A stretch of DNA of 64,000 nt. It comes from Thermopolyspora flexuosa. GTDB lineage: Bacteria > Actinomycetota > Actinomycetes > Streptosporangiales > Streptosporangiaceae. The stretch covers positions 3,720,001 to 3,784,000 of the forward strand of contig NZ_VFPQ01000001.1 of NCBI RefSeq assembly GCF_006716785.1. The letters run 5' to 3'. Shown here one piece after another: positions 43,428 to 54,145 of this stretch. The translations under genes and the position numbers were made by a program. Positions within the stretch are counted from its first letter, which is position 1, and every line of letters begins with the position of its first letter. The notes beneath the pieces are model-generated. The model was given only the letters and a program-made list of their open reading frames with translations. It searched no databases and was not told where the DNA came from.

Positions 43428-43691
43428 ATGGGCAGGGAAGCGATGCCGGGGTCGCCGCACGTGGTGATATTCGACCCCGAAGAGCTGACCCTGGCACAGT
43501 GCGACGGTGACGCCTGCGTGGTGTGCCACAAGCGGTGGCCGCGGCCGCGCGTGCGCGTGGGGCGGCTGCCGGACGGCAGGTACGTGCTGACCTGCGAGGA
43601 CTGTGCCGAGCTCCTCTCCCCCCTGCCGCCGCGCGCGCCCGACGACGACCACGAGGCGTGCCCGCCGCCGGTGCGCGTGCCGGTCCCCTGA
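43428..43691 (+). CDS. Small Cys-motif (zinc-ribbon-like) protein
   Basis: 87 residues, not assigned to a named family. It has CDGDACVVCHKRWP (Cys about residues 25, 30, 33) and LTCEDCAELL (Cys about 55 and 58), so two CxxC-type knuckles that could hold one zinc ion. The C-terminus is Pro-rich. ATG 43428 has GGAGAGGT immediately upstream, a strong site. It is convergent with the solute-binding-protein gene, nine bases away. A regulatory or redox role is possible but unsupported. Confidence 0.7.
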   Translation: MGREAMPGSPHVVIFDPEELTLAQCDGDACVVCHKRWPRPRVRVGRLPDGRYVLTCEDCAELLSPLPPRAPDDDHEACPPPVRVPVP

Positions 43692-43700
43692 CACGTTCCG

Positions 43701-44945
43701 TCAGCGGACGAGCTCGCGCCAGCGCCGCTGCCACTCGGCGTGGTCGACGCAGCCGGTCGTGCCGTCGCCGCAGTCCGCCGTGGGCCGCACCGCGAAGACG
43801 ATCCGGCCGCGAAGGCCAGGGTCGTCCACCCGGTAGTCGTCGCAGATCCGCCGGGTGCGCCCGGTGCACGCCTTCGGGTTCGCCGGGGCCAGGCCGGTCC
43901 ACGCCGCCGCCTCCCGCTGCACGTCCGCAGAGCTCACGTGGCCCAGCCAGCGGTAGGCGCAGTTCACGTTCGCCGCGCCCGCGGTGATCATCCAGGCGTC
44001 CGCCCAGCCCGTGGTACGCCGCGGCGTGACCCCCTGCACCGGCCGGTCCGCCCGGGCGAGCACGCCCACCTGGTACGGCAGGGCCTGGGCGAGCCGCAGC
44101 CGCCCCGGCGCGAAGCCGCGCACCACGTCGGTCGAGCTGCGCCAGAAGGCGCGCTCGTCCTCGCCGCGCGCCTCGAGCAGCGCGACGGCCGCGTCGAACC
44201 GCTCGCGGGTGAGCCGGAACGGGTCCTTCGTGCCGTCCTCGCCGTCGAGCGCGAGCGCGGCGTCGGCGATGGTGAGCGGGTCGTCGCGCAGCATCACCGG
44301 CCCCCGGTCGCGGAACAGCGCGCCGATGTCCGCAGGCGCCGCGTCCCGCCCGAGCTGGGCGCGGTCGTAGCCGACCTGGTGGTAGGCCCACAGGTACGGC
44401 ACGCCGTACACCCGGTCGCCGGCGGTGAACGCGGGCAGCGTGCGCAGCCACTTGGGGATGTCGCGGTAGTGGGACACGAGCCTGGTGGCGAGCGGGGCGG
44501 CCCGGCCCTCGGCGATGAGCCGGCCGGCCGTCTCCGGCGGGGCGGAGACCACGTCGTAGGAGCCCTCGGCGAGCGCCTGGTCGAGCCGCTCGCCGCGCTC
44601 GGCGTAGGTGAGCCGGACCCGGCAGCCGGTGTTCCGCTCGAACGCCGCGATCCAGTTCACCGTGGGGTCGACGCCGCCGTACTCGACGTACCCGCGCAGC
44701 GCGAGCACGTTCACCGTGCCCTCGCCCTTGCCCAGCGCGGTGGGCGTCGGGGCGGGGCTCGCGCTCGGGGACGGCGTGCCGGACGGGGAGGCCGAGGCCG
44801 CGACCTGCCGGGTCCGCGCGGCCGCCTCGGCCACGACCGTGGTCGCCGTCTGCGGGCCGCCGCAGGCCGCCAGCGCCAGCCCGGCGGCGGCCGTCGCCAG
44901 CACGCGGGCCGGCCGCGCCGCCCGCCCGCGCGTCACCCCTGCCAC
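43701..44945 (-). CDS. Lipoprotein solute-binding protein, PotD/spermidine-putrescine type
   Basis: 414 residues. Lipoprotein signal with lipobox LALAACGG (Cys about residue 28) and a Ser/Pro/Thr linker (residues 45-72). The binding domain (GTVNVLALRGYVEYGG, FERNTGCRVRLTYAERGE, YDVVSAPPETAGRLIAEG, YGVPYLWAYHQVGYDR, WADAWMITAGAANVNCAYRWLGHV) matches polyamine-binding proteins. It lacks its permease and ATPase genes nearby, so it either uses a transporter encoded elsewhere or has another role. It follows mmsA after 63 bases on the same strand, suggesting uptake of an amine that the upstream enzymes degrade. Confidence 0.85.
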   Translation of the reverse strand: MAGVTRGRAARPARVLATAAAGLALAACGGPQTATTVVAEAAARTRQVAASASPSGTPSPSASPAPTPTALGKGEGTVNVLALRGYVEYGGVDPTVNWIAAFERNTGCRVRLTYAERGERLDQALAEGSYDVVSAPPETAGRLIAEGRAAPLATRLVSHYRDIPKWLRTLPAFTAGDRVYGVPYLWAYHQVGYDRAQLGRDAAPADIGALFRDRGPVMLRDDPLTIADAALALDGEDGTKDPFRLTRERFDAAVALLEARGEDERAFWRSSTDVVRGFAPGRLRLAQALPYQVGVLARADRPVQGVTPRRTTGWADAWMITAGAANVNCAYRWLGHVSSADVQREAAAWTGLAPANPKACTGRTRRICDDYRVDDPGLRGRIVFAVRPTADCGDGTTGCVDHAEWQRRWRELVR

Positions 44946-45008
44946 TTGGGCGCCTCCTCCCCGATCGGCCCCGGTGCCTTCGGGTGTGGAGCCTAGCGGG
45001 CCGGGCGG

Positions 45009-46522
<1,514 letters not shown>

Positions 46523-46526
<4 letters not shown>

Positions 46527-47818
46527 GCCGTCTCCTCGCAGATCGCCTCGAGCGCGTCGACGATGATGCCGAGGCCCTCCTTCGCCTCCGCCTCGGTGAG
46601 GGTGAGCGGCGGGGCCATGCGGATCGCGTTGCCGTACAGGCCGCCCTTGCCGACGAGCAGGCCACGGCGGCGGGTCTCCTCGAGGAAGCGGTTGGCGAGC
46701 GCGGGCGACCGCTTCCCGGTGGCCGGGTCGCTCAGCTCGATGGCGAACATGAGCCCCTTGCCGCGCACGTCGGAGACGATCGGCATGCGCTCGGCGGCCT
46801 GGCGCAGCCCGCCGATGATGAGCTCGCCGAGCCGGGCGGCGTTCGCCTGCAGGTCGTGCTCGAGCACGTAGTCGAGGGTGGCGTTCGCGGCGGCCATCGC
46901 GATCGGGTTGCCGCCGAAGGTGGACACGCCCGCCGCGGGCAGCCCGTCGAGCAGCTCGCCCCGGGCGACAACCCCGCCGATCGCGAAGCCGTTCGCCAGG
47001 CCCTTGGCGAAGGTCATCATGTCGGGGGTCACGCCGTGGTTGCCGATGCCGAAGAACGACGACCCGGTACGGCCCCAGCCGGTCTGCACCTCGTCGGAGA
47101 TGAACAGGATGCCCTCCTCGGCGAGGACCTCCTGGTAGGCGCGGTACAGGCCGTCGGGCGGCATGGTGAACCCGCCCACGCCCTGGATCGGCTCGGCGAT
47201 GAGCGCGGCCACGTTCCCGGCGACCGCGGTGGCGAGCACGTGCCGCAGGTCGTCGACGCAGGCGGCGATGTACTCCTCGTCCGACATGCCGCGGAACCGC
47301 GGCAGGTGCCGGTCGGTGCCGTGCAGGTAGTGCACGTTGAGCGGGGAGTAGGAGCTGTTCTTCCAGCCCCGGTTGCCGGTGACCGCGATCGCGCCGAAGC
47401 TGCGGCCGTGGTAAGACCCGCGCATTGCGAGCACCTGGTCCGAGCCCCGGGCGACGGTGGCGGCGAGCAGCGCGGTCTCGTTCGCCTCGGTGCCGGAGTT
47501 GGTGAAGAACACCTTGGCGTCCGGGATGCCGGACAGCCGGGCGATCTTCTCGGCCAGCTCGACCTGGCCCCGGATCAGGTACAGCGTGCTCGTGTGCACG
47601 ATGCCGGTGGCGAGCTGGCGCTCCACCGCCTCGCGCACCTCCGGCACGCCGTACCCGATCATGTTGGTGAGGATGCCCGCGAAGAAGTCGAGGTAGCCCC
47701 GGCCGCGGGCGTCGTAGACACGGTTCCCCTCGCCGCGGACGATCTCGATGGGCTCGTCGTAGTAGAGGGAGACCCACTTGGGGATGACGGCTCGGTGGCG
47801 CGCATAAAGGTCCGGCAT
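46523..47818 (-). CDS. Class III aminotransferase (beta-alanine/aminoisobutyrate-type)
   Basis: 431 residues, PLP-dependent. Motifs: VYDARGRGYLDFFAGILTNMIGYGVPEV, FFTNSGTEANETALLAA, MRGSYHGRSFGAIA, ISDEVQTGWGRTG and the Schiff-base Lys in TFAKGLANGFAIGG (about residue 275). Close to AGXT2/beta-alanine:pyruvate transaminases, which produce malonate semialdehyde from beta-alanine; this fits the overlapping mmsA. The reverse reading, a GABA transaminase, is less likely because the partner enzyme is MMSDH. ATG 47818 has a poor ribosome site (GAGCATGCC context). Confidence 0.88.
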
Positions 47819-47921
47819 GCTCCGAGTATCCCGTGTCGTCCCTTCGCTGTCCCGCCCGCAACGTGTCCGGGGATCCCCTGCCCGGATTACAGGGTGACGG
47901 AACCCGGGCCGGGCGTCCTCC

Positions 47922-49439
47922 TCACACCTTGTCCGGACGAACCGTGCGGAGCAGGACGAGCGCCACCAGGGCCGACGCGAGCGCGAACCCGACGCTGACG
48001 TAGGCGCCCACCGACATCGCCTCGAGGAAGGCCTCCTTGGCGGTCCGCACGAGGCCGGGGTCGCCGAGCGCCACCCCGCCCGCGATCGACTCGCGGGCCG
48101 CATCCGGCACCGTGGCGGGCATCGCCGCGCGGTACACCCCGGCGAGCACGCTGCCGAGCACCGCGATGCTGAGCGCGTACCCGACCTGCTGGACGGTGTC
48201 GTTGAGCGCGGACCCCACGCCCGCGTGCTCCTGCGGCACCGCGCCCATCAGCGTGGTGTACGCGGCCGGGCCGGCGAGGCCGCCACCCACGCCCGCGATG
48301 AGCAGCCCGGCCACGAGCGTGCCGTACCCGTCGCCGAGGTCGAGGCTGCCGATCACCGCGAACCCGGCCGCCACGATCGCGAGCCCCAGCACGATCAGCG
48401 TGCGGTTGCTCACCCGGCGGCCGAGACCGGCGCCGATCCCGTTGGACACCGCGGCGGCCACCGCGTACGGCAGCAGCGCCAGCCCGGCGGCGAGCGGGTC
48501 GTATCCGAGCACGAACTGCAGGTACTGGGTGAGGGCGAGCAGCAGCGCGCCCGCGCCGAACGACAGCAGCACGATCGACAGGCAGGCCCCGCGGAACGAG
48601 CGCTCGCGGAACAGGCCGAGCGGCAGCATCGGGTGCGGGACCCGCCGCTCCCAGACGACGAACGCGACCAGCGCGGCCACCGCGAGCACGGCGGCGACCG
48701 GCACGCCGTTCGCGGCCCAGCCGTGCACCGGCCCGTTGATGATCGTCCACACCAGCGAGCCCATGCCGACGATCGACAAGACCACGCCGAGGGGGTCGAG
48801 GCCGCGGACGGTGCCCCGCGACTCGGGCATGAGGGTGAGCGCGGCGACGATGGCGACGATCGCGATCGGCACGTTGATGAGGAACACCGCGCCCCAGAAG
48901 TAGTCGCGCAGCAGCAGGCCGCCGAGCGTCGGCCCGGCGATCACGCCCACCATCGCCACCGCGCTCCACGCGGCGATCGCCTTCCGCCGTTCCCGCTCGT
49001 CGAACACCGTGATGAGGATCGACAGGGTGTTCGGCATCACCAGCGCCGCGCCCAGGCCCATGAGCGCGCGGCCCGCGACGAGCTGCCAGGGCTCCTGGGA
49101 GAGCGTGGACAGCAGCGAGGCGGCGCCGAAGACCGCGAGGCCGATGACGAGCACGCGCCGCCGGCCGTACCGGTCGGAGAGGCTGCCCGAGGTGAGCAGC
49201 AGGCCGCCGAAGACGAGGACGTAGGCGTCGATCACCCACTGCACGTCGCTCGGGGTGGCGCCCAGCTCCCGCATGAGCGACGGGATCGCCAGGTTGAGCA
49301 CGGTGTCGTCCACGACGAGGACGAGCAGGCTCAGGCAGAGCACGAGGAGGATCCACCAGCGCCGGGGGTTCGGCGGCGCCTGCGGCTCGGGTGCCGCCGT
49401 CGCGCTCTGCTCACTCGGCTGCGCGGTCGGTTTGCTCAT
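47922..49439 (-). CDS. MFS drug exporter, DHA2 (14-TMS) family
   Basis: 505 residues with about 14 membrane helices. First helix region LLVLCLSLLVLVVDDTVLNLAIPSL carries the DHA2 motif D1 (LDxTVxNxALP-like) and GGLLLTSGSLSDRYGRRRVLVIGL is MFS motif A. Motif C GVIAGPTLGGLLL is characteristic of antiporters. EmrB/QacA-type drug export by proton antiport is the likely role. ATG 49439 has GAGAGG eight bases upstream. Divergent from the TetR gene at 49561, with four operator copies between them. Confidence 0.92.
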   Translation of the reverse strand: MSKPTAQPSEQSATAAPEPQAPPNPRRWWILLVLCLSLLVLVVDDTVLNLAIPSLMRELGATPSDVQWVIDAYVLVFGGLLLTSGSLSDRYGRRRVLVIGLAVFGAASLLSTLSQEPWQLVAGRALMGLGAALVMPNTLSILITVFDERERRKAIAAWSAVAMVGVIAGPTLGGLLLRDYFWGAVFLINVPIAIVAIVAALTLMPESRGTVRGLDPLGVVLSIVGMGSLVWTIINGPVHGWAANGVPVAAVLAVAALVAFVVWERRVPHPMLPLGLFRERSFRGACLSIVLLSFGAGALLLALTQYLQFVLGYDPLAAGLALLPYAVAAAVSNGIGAGLGRRVSNRTLIVLGLAIVAAGFAVIGSLDLGDGYGTLVAGLLIAGVGGGLAGPAAYTTLMGAVPQEHAGVGSALNDTVQQVGYALSIAVLGSVLAGVYRAAMPATVPDAARESIAGGVALGDPGLVRTAKEAFLEAMSVGAYVSVGFALASALVALVLLRTVRPDKV

Positions 49440-49448
49440 GTGACGCCT

Positions 49449-49525
49449 CTCGTTCACTGTTCGAGTTTCTCGTTCACCGTTCGAGTCACTCGCACAGTGT
49501 ACGAGTGGGTCGAACAGTGTGCGAG
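49449..49525. promoter_or_regulatory. Four 17-bp operators with 20-bp period
   Basis: CTCGTTCACTGTTCGAG (49449-49465), CTCGTTCACCGTTCGAG (49469-49485), CTCGCACAGTGTACGAG (49489-49505) and GTCGAACAGTGTGCGAG (49509-49525). Each is an imperfect palindrome of the form CTCG..CA.TG..CGAG. Starts are exactly 20 bases apart, so they face the same side of the helix. The last copy lies where the -35 of tetR would be, 17 bases from TATGCT (49532-49537). Confidence 0.85.
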
Positions 49526-49560
49526 CCCTTTTATGCTGGGGTGAGACGAGGGAGGGTGGC

Positions 49561-50304
49561 GTGCAGCGGCGACAACGGTTCACGTCGGTCTGGGCCCGGG
49601 AGGCCGCCCGGCGACGGGAGGGGCGCAATCCGAGCGGGCTGAGCCGCGAGCAGATCGTGCGCGAGGCGGTCGCCCTGCTCGACGCCGAGGGCGCCGACGC
49701 GCTGAGCATGCGCCGGCTCGCCGCCCGGCTCGGCTCTGGAGCCACGAGCCTCTACTGGTACGTCGCGAACAAGGACGAGCTGCTCGAGCTCGCGGCGGAC
49801 GAGGTGCTCGCCGAGGTGGCCCGGCTCGTCACCCACCCCGACACCCACGGGGCCCACTGGCGGGAGCTGGGGTCGCGGTACGCGTACGGCCTGCGCGAGG
49901 TGATCCTCCGGCACCCCTGGCTCGGGCAGCAGGTCGGGGTGCGGCCGCTCATCGGCCCGAACGCGCTCGCGGTGAACGCCCGGCTGTGCGAGGCGTTCGC
50001 CAAGGCCGGGTTCCGCGGGCGGGACGTGGACTACGCGGTCGGCGCGATCACCGCGTTCGCCCTCGGCACCGCCCTGCCCGAGGCGGCCTGGCGCAACGGC
50101 CTGGCGCGGCTGGGCATCCCGGAGGAGGAGTGGGAGAAGCAGGTCCGCGCGGACATGGAGCTGTCCGCGGAGCACTATCCCGAGCTGCTGCGGCTGAGCG
50201 ACGAGTGGATGGCGTGCGAGAGCCCCTCCGTGGCCCGGCGGATCGCGTTCGACTTCGGCCTGGTCTCCCTGCTCGACGGCCTGGAGGCCCGGCTGCGCCC
50301 GTGA
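49561..50304 (+). CDS. TetR family repressor of the MFS exporter
   Basis: 247 residues. HTH about residues 25-70: LSREQIVREAVALLDAEGADALSMRRLAARLGSGATSLYWYVANKDELLELA, the TetR/TetR_C_1 arrangement; the C-terminal domain includes RHPWLGQQVGVRPLIGPNAL and is of the tetracycline-repressor-like class. GTG 49561 has GGGAGGG six bases upstream; an earlier ATG (49519) has none and would overlap the operators. Almost certainly binds the four operators and controls both itself and the exporter. Confidence 0.9.
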   Translation: MQRRQRFTSVWAREAARRREGRNPSGLSREQIVREAVALLDAEGADALSMRRLAARLGSGATSLYWYVANKDELLELAADEVLAEVARLVTHPDTHGAHWRELGSRYAYGLREVILRHPWLGQQVGVRPLIGPNALAVNARLCEAFAKAGFRGRDVDYAVGAITAFALGTALPEAAWRNGLARLGIPEEEWEKQVRADMELSAEHYPELLRLSDEWMACESPSVARRIAFDFGLVSLLDGLEARLRP

Positions 50305-50418
50305 CCGCCGGCCGTACCCCCGGATGGGGACGGGACTCCGCGGCGGCGTCCGGGTCCGGCCGCCTCCGGACGGCGTGGAGGCGTGGCGCGATGCGCGCAC
50401 GGGTGACACCATAGGGAA

Positions 50419-52110
50419 ATGGACGCCACGGCAGCGTTCCGCTCAGCACGGGACTTTCTTCTCGAATCCGACTACGAAACGGCCTACCGGGATTTCCGGT
50501 GGCCCACGCTCGATCGCTTCAACTGGGCGGTGGACTGGTTCGACGCCGTGCTCGCCGCGGAGACGCCCGGCACCGCCGCGCTCACCATCGTCGAGGACGA
50601 CGGCAGCGTCGACTCCCACACCTTCGCCCAGCTCTCGGTCCGCTCCAGCCGCCTCGCCAACTGGCTGCACGCCCAGGGGGTACGGCGCGGCGACCGCATC
50701 CTGGTCATGCTCGGCAACCAGGTGGAGCTGTGGGAGACGATCCTCGCCGCGATGAAGCTCGGCGCCACGCTCATCCCGGCGACCACCCTGCTCACCGCCG
50801 ACGACCTGCGCGACCGCATCGACCGGGGCAAGGTCGCGCACGTCATCACCGACGTGGACCACACGGGCAGGTTCGCCGCGGTGCCCGGCACGTACACCCG
50901 GATCGCCGTCGGCGGCGAGGCGTACGGCTGGCTCACCTACGACGAGGCGTACGACTTCCCCGACCACCTCTCCCCCGCCATCGAGCGGGAGCTGCGGGAG
51001 GGCCGGTCCGACGACACCCTGCTGCTCTACTTCACCTCCGGCACGACCGCGCTGCCGAAGCTGGTGGAGCACACCTACGCCTCGTACCCGGTGGGCCACC
51101 TGTCCACGATGTTCTGGATCGGGCTGCGGCCGGGCGACGTGCACCTCAACGTGTCCTCGCCGGGCTGGGCCAAGCACGCCTGGAGCAGCGTGTTCGCGCC
51201 GTGGAACGCCGGGGCCACCGCGCTGGTGCACAACGCCCGGCGGTTCTCCGCGCCCGCGCTGCTCGACGTGCTGCGCCGGCACGGGGTCACCACGCTGTGC
51301 GCGCCGCCGACGGTGTGGCGCATGGTCATCCAGGAGGACCTCGAGCCCCGGCCGCCGGCGCTGCGCACCGCGGTCGCCGCGGGCGAGCCGCTCAACCCGG
51401 AGGTGATCGACCGGGTGCGGGAGGCGTGGGGCATCACGATCCGGGACGGGTACGGCCAGACCGAGACCACGGCCCAGATCGGCAACACGCCCGGCTGCCC
51501 GGTGAAGCCCGGCTCGATGGGCCGCCCGCTGCCCGGGTACACGGTGACGCTCGTCGACCCGATCACCGGTGAAGTGGGCGACGACGGCGAGATCTGCCTG
51601 CCGCTCGCCGACCGGCCGCTCGGCCTCATGGCCGGCTACCGGGACGACCCGGACCTGACCGCGCGGGCGATGCGCGACGGCTACTACCACACCGGCGACC
51701 TGGCGAGCCGGGACGCCGACGGGTACATCACCTACGTCGGGCGGGTCGACGACGTGTTCAAGGCGTCCGACTACCGCATCTCGCCGTTCGAGCTGGAGAG
51801 CGTGCTGCTCGAGCACGAGGCGGTCGCCGAGGCCGCGGTGGTGCCCGCGCCCGACCCGGTACGGCTCGCCGTACCGAAGGCGTACGTGCTGCTCGCGCCC
51901 GGGTTCGAGGCGAACGCGGACACGGCCCTGTCGATCTTCCGGCACTCCCGCCGCCATCTCGCCCCGTACAAGCGGGTCCGGCGGATCGAGTTCGCCGAGC
52001 TGCCGAAGACCATCTCCGGCAAGATCCGCCGGGTGGAGCTGCGCGCGCGGGCGAGCGGCGAGTGCCCCGCGGAATTCCGGGAGGAGGATTTCCCCGAGCT
52101 CAGAACCTGA
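50419..52110 (+). CDS. AMP-dependent acyl-CoA synthetase/ligase
   Basis: 563 residues of the ANL superfamily. Activates a carboxylic acid to acyl-AMP and then acyl-CoA. Motifs: LLYFTSGTTALPKLVEH (P-loop, about residues 200-215), GYGQTETTAQIG (A5), YYHTGDLASRDADGYITYVGRVDDVFKASDYRISPFELESVL (A7-A8), and Lys in LPKTISGKIRRVEL (A10, about residue 540). The sequence DYETAYRDFRWPTLDRFNWAVDWFD at the N-terminus matches the medium-chain ACSM-like group. ATG 50419 has AGGGAA upstream. It is 158 bases upstream of the second PucR on the same strand. Confidence 0.9.
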   Translation: MDATAAFRSARDFLLESDYETAYRDFRWPTLDRFNWAVDWFDAVLAAETPGTAALTIVEDDGSVDSHTFAQLSVRSSRLANWLHAQGVRRGDRILVMLGNQVELWETILAAMKLGATLIPATTLLTADDLRDRIDRGKVAHVITDVDHTGRFAAVPGTYTRIAVGGEAYGWLTYDEAYDFPDHLSPAIERELREGRSDDTLLLYFTSGTTALPKLVEHTYASYPVGHLSTMFWIGLRPGDVHLNVSSPGWAKHAWSSVFAPWNAGATALVHNARRFSAPALLDVLRRHGVTTLCAPPTVWRMVIQEDLEPRPPALRTAVAAGEPLNPEVIDRVREAWGITIRDGYGQTETTAQIGNTPGCPVKPGSMGRPLPGYTVTLVDPITGEVGDDGEICLPLADRPLGLMAGYRDDPDLTARAMRDGYYHTGDLASRDADGYITYVGRVDDVFKASDYRISPFELESVLLEHEAVAEAAVVPAPDPVRLAVPKAYVLLAPGFEANADTALSIFRHSRRHLAPYKRVRRIEFAELPKTISGKIRRVELRARASGECPAEFREEDFPELRT

Positions 52111-52268
52111 CCACCTTCCCGCGGCAGCACCTCCCCGTGGCGCACGCGCTTGGACGGAAGGCGGTGGCGGCGAATATGGAAGTCCAAAATGCGGTTTCTG
52201 GCATTACCGTTGGTTACACTATGCCTGGCGATGCCGTACCGCACTGACAGTCTGATCGAATAGGTTTC

Positions 52269-53885
52269 ATGGCCATGCTGCCGACCGTCCGCGACGTTCT
52301 TGCCCTGGACGCCGTGCGCCGCGGGGATCCCCGCGTGGTGGCCGGGCGGGACCGCCTCGACGCCACTGTCCGGTGGGTGCACGTCGGGGAGGTGAGCGAC
52401 ATCGCCCACCTGCTGCGCGGCGGGGAGCTGGTGCTGACCACGGGCGTCGCCCTCCCGGACGAGCCGGACAAGCTCGCCGACTACATCGCCGAGCTCGCGG
52501 AGGTCGGGGCGTCCGGCCTCATCGTGGAGCTCGGCCGCAGGTTCGTCGGGGAGCTGCCGGACGCCCTGGTCAAGGCCGCGGAGGAGCACGGGCTGCCGCT
52601 GATCACGCTCTGCCGTGAGACGCCGTTCGTGCAGATCACCGAGTCGGTGCACGCCCGGATCATCGACAACCAGCTCGAGGAGCTGCGCGCCTCCGAGCAG
52701 CTGCACAAGGTCTTCACCGAACTGTCGGTCGAGGGCGCGTCCCCGGCCCAGGTGCTCGCCCAGGTCGCCCGGCTGTCGGGGCGGCCCGTCGTGCTGGAGA
52801 ACCTCGCCCACCAGGTGCTCGCCTGCGACCTGGCCGGCCGCGACGCCGGGACGGTCCTGGCGAACTGGGAGGCCCGCTCCCGCACCGTCGCGCCGAGCGA
52901 GCGCACCGCCCACGATCCGGCCTCCGGCTGGCTCGTGCAGATGGTCGGGGCGCGCGGGCAGGACTGGGGGCGGCTCATCCTGCTGTGCGACGCCGAGCCC
53001 ACCCCGCGGGAGATCGTGCTCGTCGAGCGGGCGGCCACCACGCTCGCCCTCGGCCGCCTGCTCGAGCGCCACCAGGAGAGCCTGGAACGGCAGGCCCACG
53101 GCACGATCCTCACCAGCATCCTGAGCCACGCCTACGCCGACCCGGAGGAGGCCGCGGCCCGCGCCCGAGCGGTGGGCGTGCCGCTCACCGGGCGCAGGCT
53201 GATGGGCCTCGTGCTCCGCCTCACCGAGCCGGTGGACCAGGCGCTCGACGGCCAGGCCCGCCTCGGCGAGCTCGCCGAGGCGACCGCGGCCGCGTGCCGC
53301 GACATGCGGCTGCCCGCCCTGGTCGGCGCCCTCGACCAGAACCGGGTCGGCGTGCTGCTCTCGCTCGCCCCGCGCACCGTCGCCGAGAGCGTGCTCGGCG
53401 ACCTCTCCGAACGGCTGCGCGCCGCCGTACCCTCGCGGTTCGTGCTCGCCGCCGGGTCGGTGGTGGACGCGGTCCGGGACGCGCGGCGCAGCCTGCTCGA
53501 GGCCGAGCAGGTCGCCGACGTGGCGGTCCGCCAGTCCGACGGCCGCCCCTTCTACCGGCTGCCCGACCTGCGGCTGCGCGGGCTGCTGCACCTGCTGCGG
53601 GACGACGCGCGGTTGCAGACCTTCGCCGAGCGCGAGCTCGGGCCGCTGCTCACGTACGACGCGCAGCGCGGCGGCGACCTCACCCGGATCCTCCGCATCT
53701 ATCTCGACGCGGGCCGCAACAAGGCGGTCGCCGCGCAGCGGGCCCACCTGTCCCGGCCGGCGTTCTACGACCGGCTGCGCCGGTTGGAGCGCATCCTCGA
53801 CATCGACCTCGACGACGTCGAGTCCTGTCTCTCCCTGCACGTTGCACTGCTCGCCCTGGAGTCGATCCGCCGCGACGCGCGGTGA
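52269..53885 (+). CDS. PucR family transcriptional regulator (second)
   Basis: 538 residues. N-terminal PurC/PucR domain (LPTVRDVLALDAVRRGDPRVVAGRDRLDATVRWVHVGEVSDIAHLLRGGELVLTTG), a long middle section, and the C-terminal HTH (ILRIYLDAGRNKAVAAQRAHLSRPAFYDRLRRLERILDIDLDD). Same architecture as the other PucR in the window but diverged. ATG 52269 is near AATAGGTTTC; a second Met two codons later is possible. The upstream acyl-CoA synthetase is a candidate target or operon partner. Ligand unknown. Confidence 0.9.
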   Translation: MAMLPTVRDVLALDAVRRGDPRVVAGRDRLDATVRWVHVGEVSDIAHLLRGGELVLTTGVALPDEPDKLADYIAELAEVGASGLIVELGRRFVGELPDALVKAAEEHGLPLITLCRETPFVQITESVHARIIDNQLEELRASEQLHKVFTELSVEGASPAQVLAQVARLSGRPVVLENLAHQVLACDLAGRDAGTVLANWEARSRTVAPSERTAHDPASGWLVQMVGARGQDWGRLILLCDAEPTPREIVLVERAATTLALGRLLERHQESLERQAHGTILTSILSHAYADPEEAAARARAVGVPLTGRRLMGLVLRLTEPVDQALDGQARLGELAEATAAACRDMRLPALVGALDQNRVGVLLSLAPRTVAESVLGDLSERLRAAVPSRFVLAAGSVVDAVRDARRSLLEAEQVADVAVRQSDGRPFYRLPDLRLRGLLHLLRDDARLQTFAERELGPLLTYDAQRGGDLTRILRIYLDAGRNKAVAAQRAHLSRPAFYDRLRRLERILDIDLDDVESCLSLHVALLALESIRRDAR

Positions 53886-54145
53886 CGCCGCGCCGCCCGG
53901 CGTCCCCTCCTTACCGCCCCTCGGCACCTCTCGTTCCGCCCTCGGCAGCGTCGTGACCAGGGCGTCCGCTTGGGTACGGCCCGGCGGCGCGTGCCGTACC
54001 GGCGCGTGCGGCGGCGGGCCGGGCCCGCCTGTGTTGACGATCACTTGGAAAACATCTTTATAGCCATTCCCGCGTTTCACTCCCCTTGACCCGCAAATGT
54101 CGGGACGATGGTGCATCGCCGATACAGCACCCTCGGGGAGTTTGA

